Shown: piece after piece, positions 1 to 8,947 of the stretch
Layout: each line of letters starts with the position of its first letter
How positions within the stretch are numbered: the first letter of the stretch is position 1
NCBI GenBank assembly: GCA_003645615.1
Contig: QNBE01000011.1
Coordinates: 1 to 33,196 of the forward strand
Direction: 5' to 3'
Source: Caldifarciminota bacterium
Lineage (GTDB): Bacteria; Hydrothermota; Tepidihabitantia; B36-G15
DNA: 33,196 bases
The notes under the pieces: generated by a model
Databases searched by the model: none
What the model was told of the DNA's origin: nothing
Seen by the model: only the letters and a program-made list of their open reading frames with translations
Program-made: the position numbers and the translations under genes

Positions 1-2
1 GT

Positions 3-236
3 AAGATCCCTTACCTCGTTGCCAGGCTTGCCCATAAAAAGAGGGTCCCGGTAGTTGCTATCGTCGGATCGGTGGGAAAGATCGGGCCAGAGCTCGATCG
101 CCTCTTCGATGGGATCTTCTCGATTGTGCCGGGTCCAATCGGGCTGGAGGAAGCGATGGCCAAGGCCGAAGATTATCTCCGGTTTACGATCCGACAGGTC
201 CTCAAAATCTTTCGAAAGGGGGGATCATGCGGTTGA
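3..236 (+). CDS. Glycerate kinase (GlxK/GarK-like type), C-terminal fragment, 5' end outside window
   Basis: Hand-translated frame 3: KIPYLVARLAHKKRVPVVAIVGSVGKIGPELDRLFDGIFSIVPGPIGLEEAMAKAEDYL...; FSIVPGPxxLEEAM is characteristic of glycerate kinase C-termini. Confidence 0.8.
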   Translation, partial: KIPYLVARLAHKKRVPVVAIVGSVGKIGPELDRLFDGIFSIVPGPIGLEEAMAKAEDYLRFTIRQVLKIFRKGGSCG

Positions 237-1054
237 GCCGTAGGGGCTTCTTTAAGACCGTAATCGGCGGTCTCTTCTTCTCCAGGCTTTTTGGAGGAAG
301 ATGGGAGCATAGTGAGAAGAGCTTCTGGAAGGGCAATACCTTTATCCAGGATAATATCCGGATCCTGAAGGACGGGATTGAGGCGAGGATTAATGGGAAA
401 TGGCGGTGTTTCCAGAGAGTTGAGTTGAGTGATGCCTTCATGGAGTGGAATCTGAAGAGGAGGATTGAGACCCTCGATCGGATCAAGGAGGGTAAACGGC
501 CGGATCTTGCCGGCCCCCATTCCGCAGCAATCGCAACTTATGGGACGAGGAGATTGGATTCCCAGTTCACGATAAATAATGCGGTTAAAGGGCTCGGCTT
601 TCTGCCCCGCAAGGAGATACTGGTTGATACGATAAAGGAGATGGAACGGACGATCTCCGATCCGATGAAGCAGAAACTCGATTTCTTAAAGAAGATCTAT
701 CAGAACCGGAAGAATCTTGACCGGACCAAACAGGTCTCCTTAGAACTTTATACCACCAAGGATTTTGAGACCCATACCTTCCTCAACCTGATGGAGAATC
801 CGGTCGCCTCGATCGTCTTCTTAGACTTCCCCAGCTATGAGATCAGGGCCTTGGTTCAGGTCCTCCATCCCGAGAATAAGAAATTGACCCAGTATGAGCG
901 CAACATCCTCCGCTATGTTAACCTCAGCCACTCCTATTTCCACGGTAGATTCGAGCGGGAATTTATCGGGCTCGTCTTCCATGTGATCGAACTCTTCGAC
1001 AACACCCCGGGCAGGATGCGGGGTGTGAGGGTGGTCCCACCCCGGGAGGAATGA
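227..1054 (+). CDS. Hypothetical protein with twin-arginine-like N-terminus (LSRRGFFKTVIGG)
   Basis: ORF of 275 aa overlapping the upstream gene by 10 nt and the downstream gene by ATGA; RRGFFK + hydrophobic stretch. Confidence 0.7.
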   Translation: MRLSRRGFFKTVIGGLFFSRLFGGRWEHSEKSFWKGNTFIQDNIRILKDGIEARINGKWRCFQRVELSDAFMEWNLKRRIETLDRIKEGKRPDLAGPHSAAIATYGTRRLDSQFTINNAVKGLGFLPRKEILVDTIKEMERTISDPMKQKLDFLKKIYQNRKNLDRTKQVSLELYTTKDFETHTFLNLMENPVASIVFLDFPSYEIRALVQVLHPENKKLTQYERNILRYVNLSHSYFHGRFEREFIGLVFHVIELFDNTPGRMRGVRVVPPREE

Positions 1055-1785
1055 TGAGGGTTCTGATCATCTCCGACTTCCACGGTCGAATTGAATATCT
1101 CGACCCCCTTAAGGTGGAGGTCGGTATCGAGCGACCCGATCTCATCCTCTTTGCGGGCGACATCGTTAAAGGCCATGCCCGGGGCAATGAGTGGCTCAAT
1201 GCCCAAAGGGAGGGGAGACCACCGAACCGGACCTTACGATCGATCGAGGATGAAGAGAAGGAGGATCTTATCCTCTACCGCCAGTTCTATAACTTCCTCG
1301 GCTCGTTTGACATCCCGGTCTGCTTCGTTCCCGGAAACATGGATGCCCCGTGGTCGAGATTCTGGGGTGCCTTCTCCGAGGTCAGATTCCAGAATATCCA
1401 TCTCGTTCACCGGACCTTCTACTTCCTGAGCGAATTGATGATCTACGGCTTTGGTGGTGAGATCTCGGATGGAGCCAAGGAGGATTTCTTCGTCCTCATC
1501 TATCCCGGGGCTGAGGTAAAGAAGGCCTTTACCGATATCGAGGCGGAGAAGAAGATCTATCTCTTCCACCATGCTCCAGCCGGTTTTGCCCGAGGGGGAT
1601 CCCCAACAGTGAGGGAGATAATCGAGAGGGATCAACCACTGCTGGTGGCCTGTGGCCATCGCCATAAGGAGATCGGGATCGGAAACATCGGTCGAACGGT
1701 GGTGATTAATCCCGGTCCGCTCAAGGAAAAGAGATACGCCATCTTCGACCTCGAGACCGGAGCGGGCGAGCTAAAGACCTTCTGA
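1051..1785 (+). CDS. Metallophosphoesterase (calcineurin-like)
   Basis: Motifs ISDFHG, FAGDIV, VPGNMD, HHAP, CGHRHKE; ATGA overlap with the preceding gene. Confidence 0.9.
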   Translation: MMRVLIISDFHGRIEYLDPLKVEVGIERPDLILFAGDIVKGHARGNEWLNAQREGRPPNRTLRSIEDEEKEDLILYRQFYNFLGSFDIPVCFVPGNMDAPWSRFWGAFSEVRFQNIHLVHRTFYFLSELMIYGFGGEISDGAKEDFFVLIYPGAEVKKAFTDIEAEKKIYLFHHAPAGFARGGSPTVREIIERDQPLLVACGHRHKEIGIGNIGRTVVINPGPLKEKRYAIFDLETGAGELKTF

Positions 1786-3054
1786 GAAGATAACCTTCTC
1801 TTTCTTGAAGATCACCACCCCGGGCGATCTCCCCTTTTTGATATCGGCCCTTAGGGCATAGGAGACCGGGACCCACTTTGAGTGTTTTGCCTTACTGAAA
1901 AGGACCGCATAGCGGGCCGCCTCCTCGATATCACTCTTAGAGGGTTTTCTCCCTTTAGTCCTCAGGATGACATGGGCACCGGGATGGCCCCGGACATGGA
2001 AGAAGAGATCCCTGGGACGGGCGATCTTAAAGGTAATCAACTCATTGGATTGGGCATTCTTTCCCACCAGGATCTCAAGACCGCTTCGGGTATGGAAGAG
2101 ATGATAGGGGAGGGTTGGCTTTTCATCCGGTCGGGGGGGTGGCCGCTCCGAAAGGAGCCGCTTGAGCTGGCGAAGGCGTTCCTTTGCTTTCTTAAATCTA
2201 CGATAGTAACTCCGGGCAAGCTCTTGAGGGGTGAGATTGGGAAGGGCCTCGATAATAAGAGTCCTTTCCGGGTCGTTAGGATCGGGCAGGGCTACCTCCC
2301 CCTCTCTACCCTCAACCAGATGGGGGTAGGTGAGTATGGCATCACCTTTGCACCGGAGCTCCTCCGGATCTCCGATCGCCTCGATCCTCTTCTTGATCCT
2401 TTCGATCCGCCGCTCCTCTCTCCGCTCAGCCTCTCTTCTCTTCTTCTCCTCCTTTTGTCTCCGATAGTTTGCATAGAGAGCATTGACGGCCTCATTGATA
2501 AATTCGAACTCCCCTTCCGGATCGGGTAGGACCGCATGGTTGATGATCGCATATCGGACCTTCTTATCCCGAATTGACCGAATCAATTTTTTGGGACTTA
2601 ATTTCTTGGTTGTCAAAAAACGGGCCAAGGCAAGATCAACCCCTCTAACCTTCCGGATCAATTCTTCAGGATTATCAAAAAGACTGTCGACCTGATCCGG
2701 GTCCATCCGATCATCCGGAGGAAGCTCCAGCCCACTCCGGCTCAATCTCGCTCCCTTGGCGAGTAAGAAGGATAGCTCCTCGGTCCCGATTCTCAGTTTT
2801 AAGACCCGATCCCATCCCGATGTCTCAAGGCATTCGAGCCGATAGGACCAGAGGTTACGCCAGATCGGATCCCCCTCAATCGGGTCAGACCGATCGAGGA
2901 GAACCGGCAGTTCGGGATCGAGTGATACGATGAGATTGTGGCCGGGGAGTTGAAACTGGAAGATCCGATCCTGGCGGAGGATTTTTTTTACCCGTCTGCC
3001 GATCAGATGATTCAGTTCTAAAGTGAGAAATTTAAGAACGATCCCGGAAAGCAT
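1771..3054 (-). CDS. rqcH: NFACT-domain protein, RqcH/FbpA-like
   Basis: N-terminal LNHLIGRRVKKI..., coiled coil, C-terminal NFACT-R (DUF814)-like DLFFHVRGHPGAHVILRTKGRKPSKSDIEEAARYAVLFSKAKHSKWVPVSYALRADIKKGRSPGVVIFKKEKVI. Confidence 0.88.
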   Translation of the reverse strand: MLSGIVLKFLTLELNHLIGRRVKKILRQDRIFQFQLPGHNLIVSLDPELPVLLDRSDPIEGDPIWRNLWSYRLECLETSGWDRVLKLRIGTEELSFLLAKGARLSRSGLELPPDDRMDPDQVDSLFDNPEELIRKVRGVDLALARFLTTKKLSPKKLIRSIRDKKVRYAIINHAVLPDPEGEFEFINEAVNALYANYRRQKEEKKRREAERREERRIERIKKRIEAIGDPEELRCKGDAILTYPHLVEGREGEVALPDPNDPERTLIIEALPNLTPQELARSYYRRFKKAKERLRQLKRLLSERPPPRPDEKPTLPYHLFHTRSGLEILVGKNAQSNELITFKIARPRDLFFHVRGHPGAHVILRTKGRKPSKSDIEEAARYAVLFSKAKHSKWVPVSYALRADIKKGRSPGVVIFKKEKVIFSEGL

Positions 3055-3226
3055 AGGGAATTATAACGGTCAAAAGAAGGGAAACAAGGGAGAATTGACG
3101 GGAGGGTTGGTCGTGATATAATCTATATATGAAGCGTGATGGATTTGAGGAGCTGCAGGCGAGTCAGAGGAGAACTGATGAACGGATCAGAAGAGGCACC
3201 CTTGGGGTGAATCTGGAAAAAATAAT

Positions 3227-3733
3227 ATGTACAAGCCGGAGCACCTTTTCCCTTTAATCGGGAGAATCGATGATTCTGATCTTGCCCGGATTGTCATTTC
3301 CGCCTGGCATGAGGTCCAGGAACGGCGACCAGGAGTCGATCTGAAAAAACTTCCTTTCACCTTACTGATACCAACGAAGAGGAGCCTGATCGATCATACC
3401 AACGCGGTAACCGAAATGGCTCTCCGGATCGGTGAGATGAAGGGAGGCCTAAATCTGAATCTCCTGATTGCGGGTGGCCTCCTTCATGATATCGGCAAGG
3501 TCCTCACCTATGAAAAGAGGGGAGAAGGCTATCTTGCTGGCCCTTTGGAGAAGACCCTCCGCCATCCGATGGTCGGTGCGGCCCTCATCGCCCGTTTTGG
3601 CAATTTTGATCTGGTCCACATCGTCTACACCCACTCCCATGAGGGGGATAATCTGAGGAGGTCAAAGGAAGCGATCATTATTCACCACTGTGACTTTATC
3701 GATTTTGAACTGGAGAAGAGGAAGGTTCAGTAG
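3227..3733 (+). CDS. HD-domain protein (putative phosphohydrolase)
   Basis: H...(LIDHTNAV)...GGLLHDIGKVLTYE...HPMVGA...THSHEG...HHCDFIDFE pattern. Confidence 0.8.
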   Translation: MYKPEHLFPLIGRIDDSDLARIVISAWHEVQERRPGVDLKKLPFTLLIPTKRSLIDHTNAVTEMALRIGEMKGGLNLNLLIAGGLLHDIGKVLTYEKRGEGYLAGPLEKTLRHPMVGAALIARFGNFDLVHIVYTHSHEGDNLRRSKEAIIIHHCDFIDFELEKRKVQ

Positions 3734-4986
3734 GCCTCGAAGTTATATCCGAAGCCAAATTTGATGATGAAATCCTTAAAACTCAGATCACGATGGGTGA
3801 GATACTCCGGTGGGACCTCCTCCCGCTCGTTGGTTCCGGAGATGACCCGGGAGTAGGTCCACTCAGTGATCCGGGTGGCAAATGGGTAGCCGATCCTGAG
3901 TTTGAGATGGTAGGAGCTGAAATCGTAGCGGATCTGACCACCGATAAGGCCGATAAGGCCATGGCCGACCGCAATCCCGGTGGTGTCACCCAAGACCTCA
4001 CCACCGTCGGTAGATTCCCACTTCTGGAAGGCAAAGACAATCTTACCGGTGCAAAGTGGTCCCATAGCCAGATCCTCACCCAAGTAGAAGAGGGGGCCGA
4101 AGTCAAGACCAATCATTGGGGAGAAGATCTCCCCAAAACCGAAACCACCCTCAAGGCCAAACTGCAATTTCCTCCCGGCCCAGATCCCGGCATGGATCCC
4201 ATAGGGATGGAAGTACTGGTCCTCTACCTCGGTCCGGAATTGGGTATAGCCGATACCGAGATGAAGGAAGCTCACCCCATGGGGACACTCCCGGATCGGG
4301 TTACCCTTTCTAATCCGCTTTACCCCTTTGAAGATGATACCCTTTGATGTATCATCGACCTCCCGGATCTTAAAATATCCCACGCCCTCTCTCCCCCGGG
4401 CGAGAAAGGTCATTCCCGGTCTGATCCCATCGTCCTTACCGAGGTCGATCCAGACCTCCCGGCCGATCTTCTGGACGATTTTTCCCTGCAGAACAAAGAA
4501 TTCTCGGAGGTAGTTTCCGACCTTGAAGCGGAGCGATTTGAAGGCGATCTCCTCCGCATCTGCCACCTTTCCCCATTCTACCTCTCCGGTAGTGACAAAT
4601 CTCTGCCAGGAAGGGGGTCTCTTACCCTTCTGGTAGATCCTCACCTCATAGGCGATCTCCGCTACCGCCACCTTCCGATAACCGCCATGGACCGTGTCGG
4701 TAACATCGGTATAGATTTCGATATCGGATTCGAGCCGTTCGAGATTTCCAACAACGAGGTAATCAAGATCGAGTGACTTGAGAATAAAATCCTTAGATGA
4801 GTCACGAATCGCCTCGGTATTTTCTCTCCGGATCAAACGGAACCGCTTCATCTTATATAATGACTGACGAATTGCTTTCTCAATCCGATTCGACCAGGCA
4901 TCGTCGGTCTCGCTTATTACTCCAACTTTCGCCAGGGTGATCAGGATGAGAATAAATACCATACATAATGATATTGCTCTCTGCAT
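3727..4986 (-). CDS. Secreted/outer-membrane protein: CsgG/FlgT-like N-terminal half with C-terminal beta-barrel-like half
   Basis: Signal-like MQRAISLCMVFILILITLAKV; YLVVGNLERLESDIEIYTDV; C-terminal alternating aromatic/Gly strands ending YNFEAY. Start set to ATG 4986 rather than the ORF-track TTG at 4995. Confidence 0.6.
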   Translation of the reverse strand: MQRAISLCMVFILILITLAKVGVISETDDAWSNRIEKAIRQSLYKMKRFRLIRRENTEAIRDSSKDFILKSLDLDYLVVGNLERLESDIEIYTDVTDTVHGGYRKVAVAEIAYEVRIYQKGKRPPSWQRFVTTGEVEWGKVADAEEIAFKSLRFKVGNYLREFFVLQGKIVQKIGREVWIDLGKDDGIRPGMTFLARGREGVGYFKIREVDDTSKGIIFKGVKRIRKGNPIRECPHGVSFLHLGIGYTQFRTEVEDQYFHPYGIHAGIWAGRKLQFGLEGGFGFGEIFSPMIGLDFGPLFYLGEDLAMGPLCTGKIVFAFQKWESTDGGEVLGDTTGIAVGHGLIGLIGGQIRYDFSSYHLKLRIGYPFATRITEWTYSRVISGTNEREEVPPEYLTHRDLSFKDFIIKFGFGYNFEAY

Positions 4987-5041
4987 TGGTGTCAACCGGA
5001 CTTGACAGTTTATAAGGGGTCTGGTAGACTAAAAAGGAGGT

Positions 5042-6886
5042 GTGATGCTGGGGCTGGTCATACTTTCCTTCTTTATAAATCAGGCCAAGATTGATCAGGC
5101 GATGGAATATATTCGGCTGCACTATCACCAGGGAATCCCCAAGGCTTCTTATCAGAAGTTCTCCTTACCCCCCATCCCTCACTTTCTCTCCCACCAGAGA
5201 GAGCTCTCCTTCGGCCGCGATGATATTATTATTGGTGATGAGCCGAATGAGACCCTAAGGATTACAGGCTATTTTTACCACTTGGGAAATATTATTATCA
5301 TCAATAACGGTGTATTAATTGTTACCAAAAGCGATTTTCATCTCGATGGCGGTATCACCATTGCTGATCGGGGTGAGGCATGGTTCGATTCAAGTCAGGT
5401 AAGATTCCACCAACACTATATTTACCATCACTGGATTGAGATCTACGATTCGGGAAGTTGCACCATCACCAACACCACCACCGATTTTTCTGGCTTTCCA
5501 CTCGGATTTGCGATCATGGATGAAGGGAGAATTGCTCTCAACAATGTGACCAACCGTGACTGGTCCACCTCGGTCCTGTTCCAACACGCCCGGGCCCGAC
5601 TCACCCGGATCACCGGTTACACTGGAGAGTGGCTTTTTGGTGATGAGACCCATGGAGAATTTCACCATACCAATGACCTTATTACCTGGTACTTCTTTCC
5701 CGACTCATCAATAATCGACCTCAATTTCCCTGAGGGGGATACTATCTACAACTTCTTCATCGATTCCACCCTACCCAACATATCAGGTATTGGCTATCAT
5801 GTCGAAATCGACAGTTCCGTCGGTTGTCAGTGGGCAACAATCCCTCTCAGTGGTTCGAGAGTAACGATCCGGAACTCTCTGCTCAGGGTGACCGGCCTGA
5901 TGTTTACCGGTGGGGACAGTAACCAGGTTTCTGGTCTGGTTAATGGACTACATTACGATGACTGGATCCTACCCCTCGGGGATCGGTACTATCGACTCAT
6001 CAACACCACTGTCACTACCTGGAACCTCTATGCCTATGATTCCACCAGTCTCCACCTCAAAAACTCAATCTTTGGTGAATTGGGGGCATCGGGTTTTGGC
6101 TATGCTCAGGTTGAGAATGCCTACTGTGATGGATCAGGAGGTCATATTGAGGCCGGTTACTGGGCGACGGTCTTTGTTCTTCTCTCCAGTATCTCTGCCG
6201 ATGTCATCTCAGGAGAACACGGTCTACTCATCCTGGGCCACTGTGCCATGCCTTTCGGCCGGATCTGGGCCAACGGCGCCTCAATTATGGTTATCATCAA
6301 TACCAGCTATCCTGAGGATCCGATCCCTTCCGATACTGCAATTGTCTTTGTCGCTGCAATTACCGGCCCCTCCAGTGGTTTCATCCCGGATACGATCGGT
6401 ATCGTTGGCTCGGCATTCATCGATCCTGGGCCACATAATCCACTTGATTTCGACCACTACCGTCTCTATTATCGAGCAGTAGGCGATTCGGAGTGGATAC
6501 CGGTAGGTGATTCTCAATCGGTTGAGGTGAGGAGGGACACACTCGACTACTGGATTACCAATGGCCTCAAAGAAGGCGATTATGAGCTGAGGCTGGTGGT
6601 GAAGGATGATGTCGGGGATAGCGTAGAGGCGATGAGGGGGATCAGATTAGAGCCGATCGGGGTTGGTGAGCCCCAGGCCGATCGGATCAATCAATCATTA
6701 CTCATTGAACGAGAAAGGGAGAGATGCTACCGCATCCGAGGCCGGGGAGAATTTGAGATCTTTGATGCTACTGGACGCATCGTCCACCGATTCAGAAGCA
6801 AGACCATCTGGAGGGCACCAGTCTCAGGCATCTTCTATCTCCGGTCCAAAGATGGTAGACAGAGTTGGAAATTGATCGTCTACTAA
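5042..6886 (+). CDS. Secreted beta-helix-like protein with C-terminal T9SS-type sorting tail
   Basis: Strand-rich Ser/Thr/Asn-rich repeats; C-terminal EIFDATGRIVHRFRSKTIWRAPVSGIFYLRSKDGRQSWKLIVY; SD aggaggtgtg before ATG. Confidence 0.7.
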   Translation: MMLGLVILSFFINQAKIDQAMEYIRLHYHQGIPKASYQKFSLPPIPHFLSHQRELSFGRDDIIIGDEPNETLRITGYFYHLGNIIIINNGVLIVTKSDFHLDGGITIADRGEAWFDSSQVRFHQHYIYHHWIEIYDSGSCTITNTTTDFSGFPLGFAIMDEGRIALNNVTNRDWSTSVLFQHARARLTRITGYTGEWLFGDETHGEFHHTNDLITWYFFPDSSIIDLNFPEGDTIYNFFIDSTLPNISGIGYHVEIDSSVGCQWATIPLSGSRVTIRNSLLRVTGLMFTGGDSNQVSGLVNGLHYDDWILPLGDRYYRLINTTVTTWNLYAYDSTSLHLKNSIFGELGASGFGYAQVENAYCDGSGGHIEAGYWATVFVLLSSISADVISGEHGLLILGHCAMPFGRIWANGASIMVIINTSYPEDPIPSDTAIVFVAAITGPSSGFIPDTIGIVGSAFIDPGPHNPLDFDHYRLYYRAVGDSEWIPVGDSQSVEVRRDTLDYWITNGLKEGDYELRLVVKDDVGDSVEAMRGIRLEPIGVGEPQADRINQSLLIERERERCYRIRGRGEFEIFDATGRIVHRFRSKTIWRAPVSGIFYLRSKDGRQSWKLIVY

Positions 6887-6896
6887 GGGGGTAAAG

Positions 6897-7301
6897 TTGA
6901 AGCGGTTTGGAGTTTCAATGGAGGAGGAGCTACTCACCGCTTTTGATCAGCTCCTTGAGAAGAAAGGTTATAACAATCGCTCCGAGGCGATAAGGGATCT
7001 CATTCGGAGATGGCTGGTTGAGGACCGCTGGGAGAAGGGGAAAGGGAAGGTCGGCATCCTGGTAATCGTTTATGATCATAGGAAGAGGGAACTTTCTACC
7101 CGAATTCTTAAACAGAGCCACCACCATCATCACCTAATAGTCTCAACCCTCCATATCCATCTCGATAAGAACAACTGCCTTGAGGTAAACGTCCTCAGAG
7201 GCAGGCCATCGGAGCTGAGAAGGTTGAGTGAGGCCCTGATTGCAACGAGAGGGGTCAAATATGGGAGGCTTGTCCCCGCTCCCTCGGGTGAGGAACCGTG
7301 A
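6897..7301 (+). CDS. nikR: Nickel-responsive regulator NikR
   Basis: Ribbon-helix-helix RFGVSMEEELLTAFDQLLEKKGYNNRSEAIRDLIR plus H...LHIHLDKNNCLEV, retaining the E. coli NikR H87/H89/C95 spacing; TTG start. Confidence 0.88.
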   Translation: MKRFGVSMEEELLTAFDQLLEKKGYNNRSEAIRDLIRRWLVEDRWEKGKGKVGILVIVYDHRKRELSTRILKQSHHHHHLIVSTLHIHLDKNNCLEVNVLRGRPSELRRLSEALIATRGVKYGRLVPAPSGEEP

Positions 7302-8947
7302 TCCTTCTTCTCTTCGGTTATCTCACGATCCACCAGCTTGAATATGAGATCCATAAGGGAGAGAGTATCGAGGTTCCGGTACCGCCTCGAATCACCCGGC
7401 TCATCCCGAGGGAGAAAGGTCTTAAAAGGTTTGTTTTCGGTTATTACCCTTACTGGAATGGTGACTGGTATACCCGGTTCCGCTACGACCTTCTTAACCA
7501 TATCGCCTATTTCTGTGTCGATCTCCATCCAGATGGCTCTCTGGGGGAAATCCCTAACCCATCGATTCTTAAAAGTCTTACCGATCTCGCCCACCGGAAT
7601 GGGGTGGGGGTGTCGATTACTGCGGTTAATTTCTCCCAGTCTGAGATCGACCGCTTCCTCGCCTCAGCCCAGGCCCGGTCTCGAGCCATCCATAATTTAA
7701 AGACGATGGTTGAGACCCTTGCCCTGGATGGTGTAAATATCGATCTGGAATTCCCATCGGCCTCGGTTCGTGATTACCTTGTTACCTTTATGAAGGATCT
7801 CACCGATACAATCCACGCCCTCTCCCCACTCAATATCGTCACCATTGCCACCCCCGCAGTTGACTGGTGGGGGAGTTTCGATTACCACCGACTCTCCTCG
7901 GTCACCGATGGTCTCTTCATTATGGCCTACGACTATTACTGGTCCGGTTCCTCCCATGCTGGACCGGTTGCTCCCCTCCGCTCCAGTTCCCTCTGGGGAC
8001 CATACAGCGATTCCTGGACGGTTAATGATTATCTTAATAAAGGGGCGGATCCGAATCGCCTCCTTCTCGGTGTTCCTTATTATGGTTACCGGTGGCCTAC
8101 CGAGACCGGCGGATTGAAGGCGAGGACTACGGGTAGCGGTGTTGCCCGGATCTATGCCACCCTTGCCGATTCGGCCGAGAAATATGGTAAACGGTGGGAG
8201 GATAGATCGAAGACGGTCTGGTATCGGAAATATACCAACCAGTGGTATCAGGCCTGGTTCGACGATTCTCTCTCCCTTTCACTAAAATATCAATTGGTAA
8301 TCGATTCCCTTCTCTTTGGCGCTGGAATCTGGGCCCTCGGCTACGATCGTAGTCGAACCGAACTGTGGGGAGCGATCGAGACCGCTTTCGGAAGGAATCG
8401 AAGGGATGCCCGCTTCGTCGATTTTGCCATTCCCGACACCATGGCGGTTGGGGAGACCGCGCTGATCTGGATCAAGGTTGAGAATACCGGCAATCTGATC
8501 TGGCCGGACTCTGGCAGCACCAACCCCTACCGGATCGGAGCCGGATCGATTGGGAATGGTAATCCACATGATAATCAGTTTCCCTGGTTCGATTTCCAGT
8601 ATGGGGGATATTCTAATCATCTCCTCGATCAGCGTGCCTATCTTGGCGACAGTGTCTTCCCGGATTCTACCCATACCCTCACCTTTAAGATCGAGGCCCC
8701 ACGTATTGAAGGCCGCTACTGGTTTGAGGCCCGGATGGTCTGTGACGGCGTTGGGTGGTTTGGACCCCCCCTGAGCCACCAGATCGTGGTGGTAAGGGTT
8801 GCGGTTGCCGAAGGGAAGGGGGGATCAAAAAGGAGGGAGGGGCCGATCTATTATGATATCTTGGGCCGGAAGGTGACGAGGATTGTCCGCTCCGGCATCT
8901 ACTTTGAGAAAAAAGGGAAGCTGAGAAAGATCGTGGTTATAAGGTGA
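7298..8947 (+). CDS. Family 18 glycoside hydrolase with C-terminal NBR1-Ig-like domain and short sorting tail
   Basis: LDGVNIDLEFP (DxxxDxE), FGYYPYWNGDW, GLFIMAYDYYWSG; later VDFAIPDTMAVGETALIWIKVENTGNLIW; tail YDILGRKVTRIVRSGIYFEKKGKLRKIVVIR; GTG start overlapping nikR stop. Confidence 0.85.
   Translation: MILLLFGYLTIHQLEYEIHKGESIEVPVPPRITRLIPREKGLKRFVFGYYPYWNGDWYTRFRYDLLNHIAYFCVDLHPDGSLGEIPNPSILKSLTDLAHRNGVGVSITAVNFSQSEIDRFLASAQARSRAIHNLKTMVETLALDGVNIDLEFPSASVRDYLVTFMKDLTDTIHALSPLNIVTIATPAVDWWGSFDYHRLSSVTDGLFIMAYDYYWSGSSHAGPVAPLRSSSLWGPYSDSWTVNDYLNKGADPNRLLLGVPYYGYRWPTETGGLKARTTGSGVARIYATLADSAEKYGKRWEDRSKTVWYRKYTNQWYQAWFDDSLSLSLKYQLVIDSLLFGAGIWALGYDRSRTELWGAIETAFGRNRRDARFVDFAIPDTMAVGETALIWIKVENTGNLIWPDSGSTNPYRIGAGSIGNGNPHDNQFPWFDFQYGGYSNHLLDQRAYLGDSVFPDSTHTLTFKIEAPRIEGRYWFEARMVCDGVGWFGPPLSHQIVVVRVAVAEGKGGSKRREGPIYYDILGRKVTRIVRSGIYFEKKGKLRKIVVIR

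Noticed and set aside
1882-2529. 215 aa ORF antisense to rqcH
   Set aside because: Shadow ORF opposite a clear NFACT coding frame; no family motifs.
7110-7140. Poly-His run as a frameshift or tag artefact
   Set aside because: It falls where NikR has its metal-binding histidines, and downstream H-x-H...C spacing is intact.
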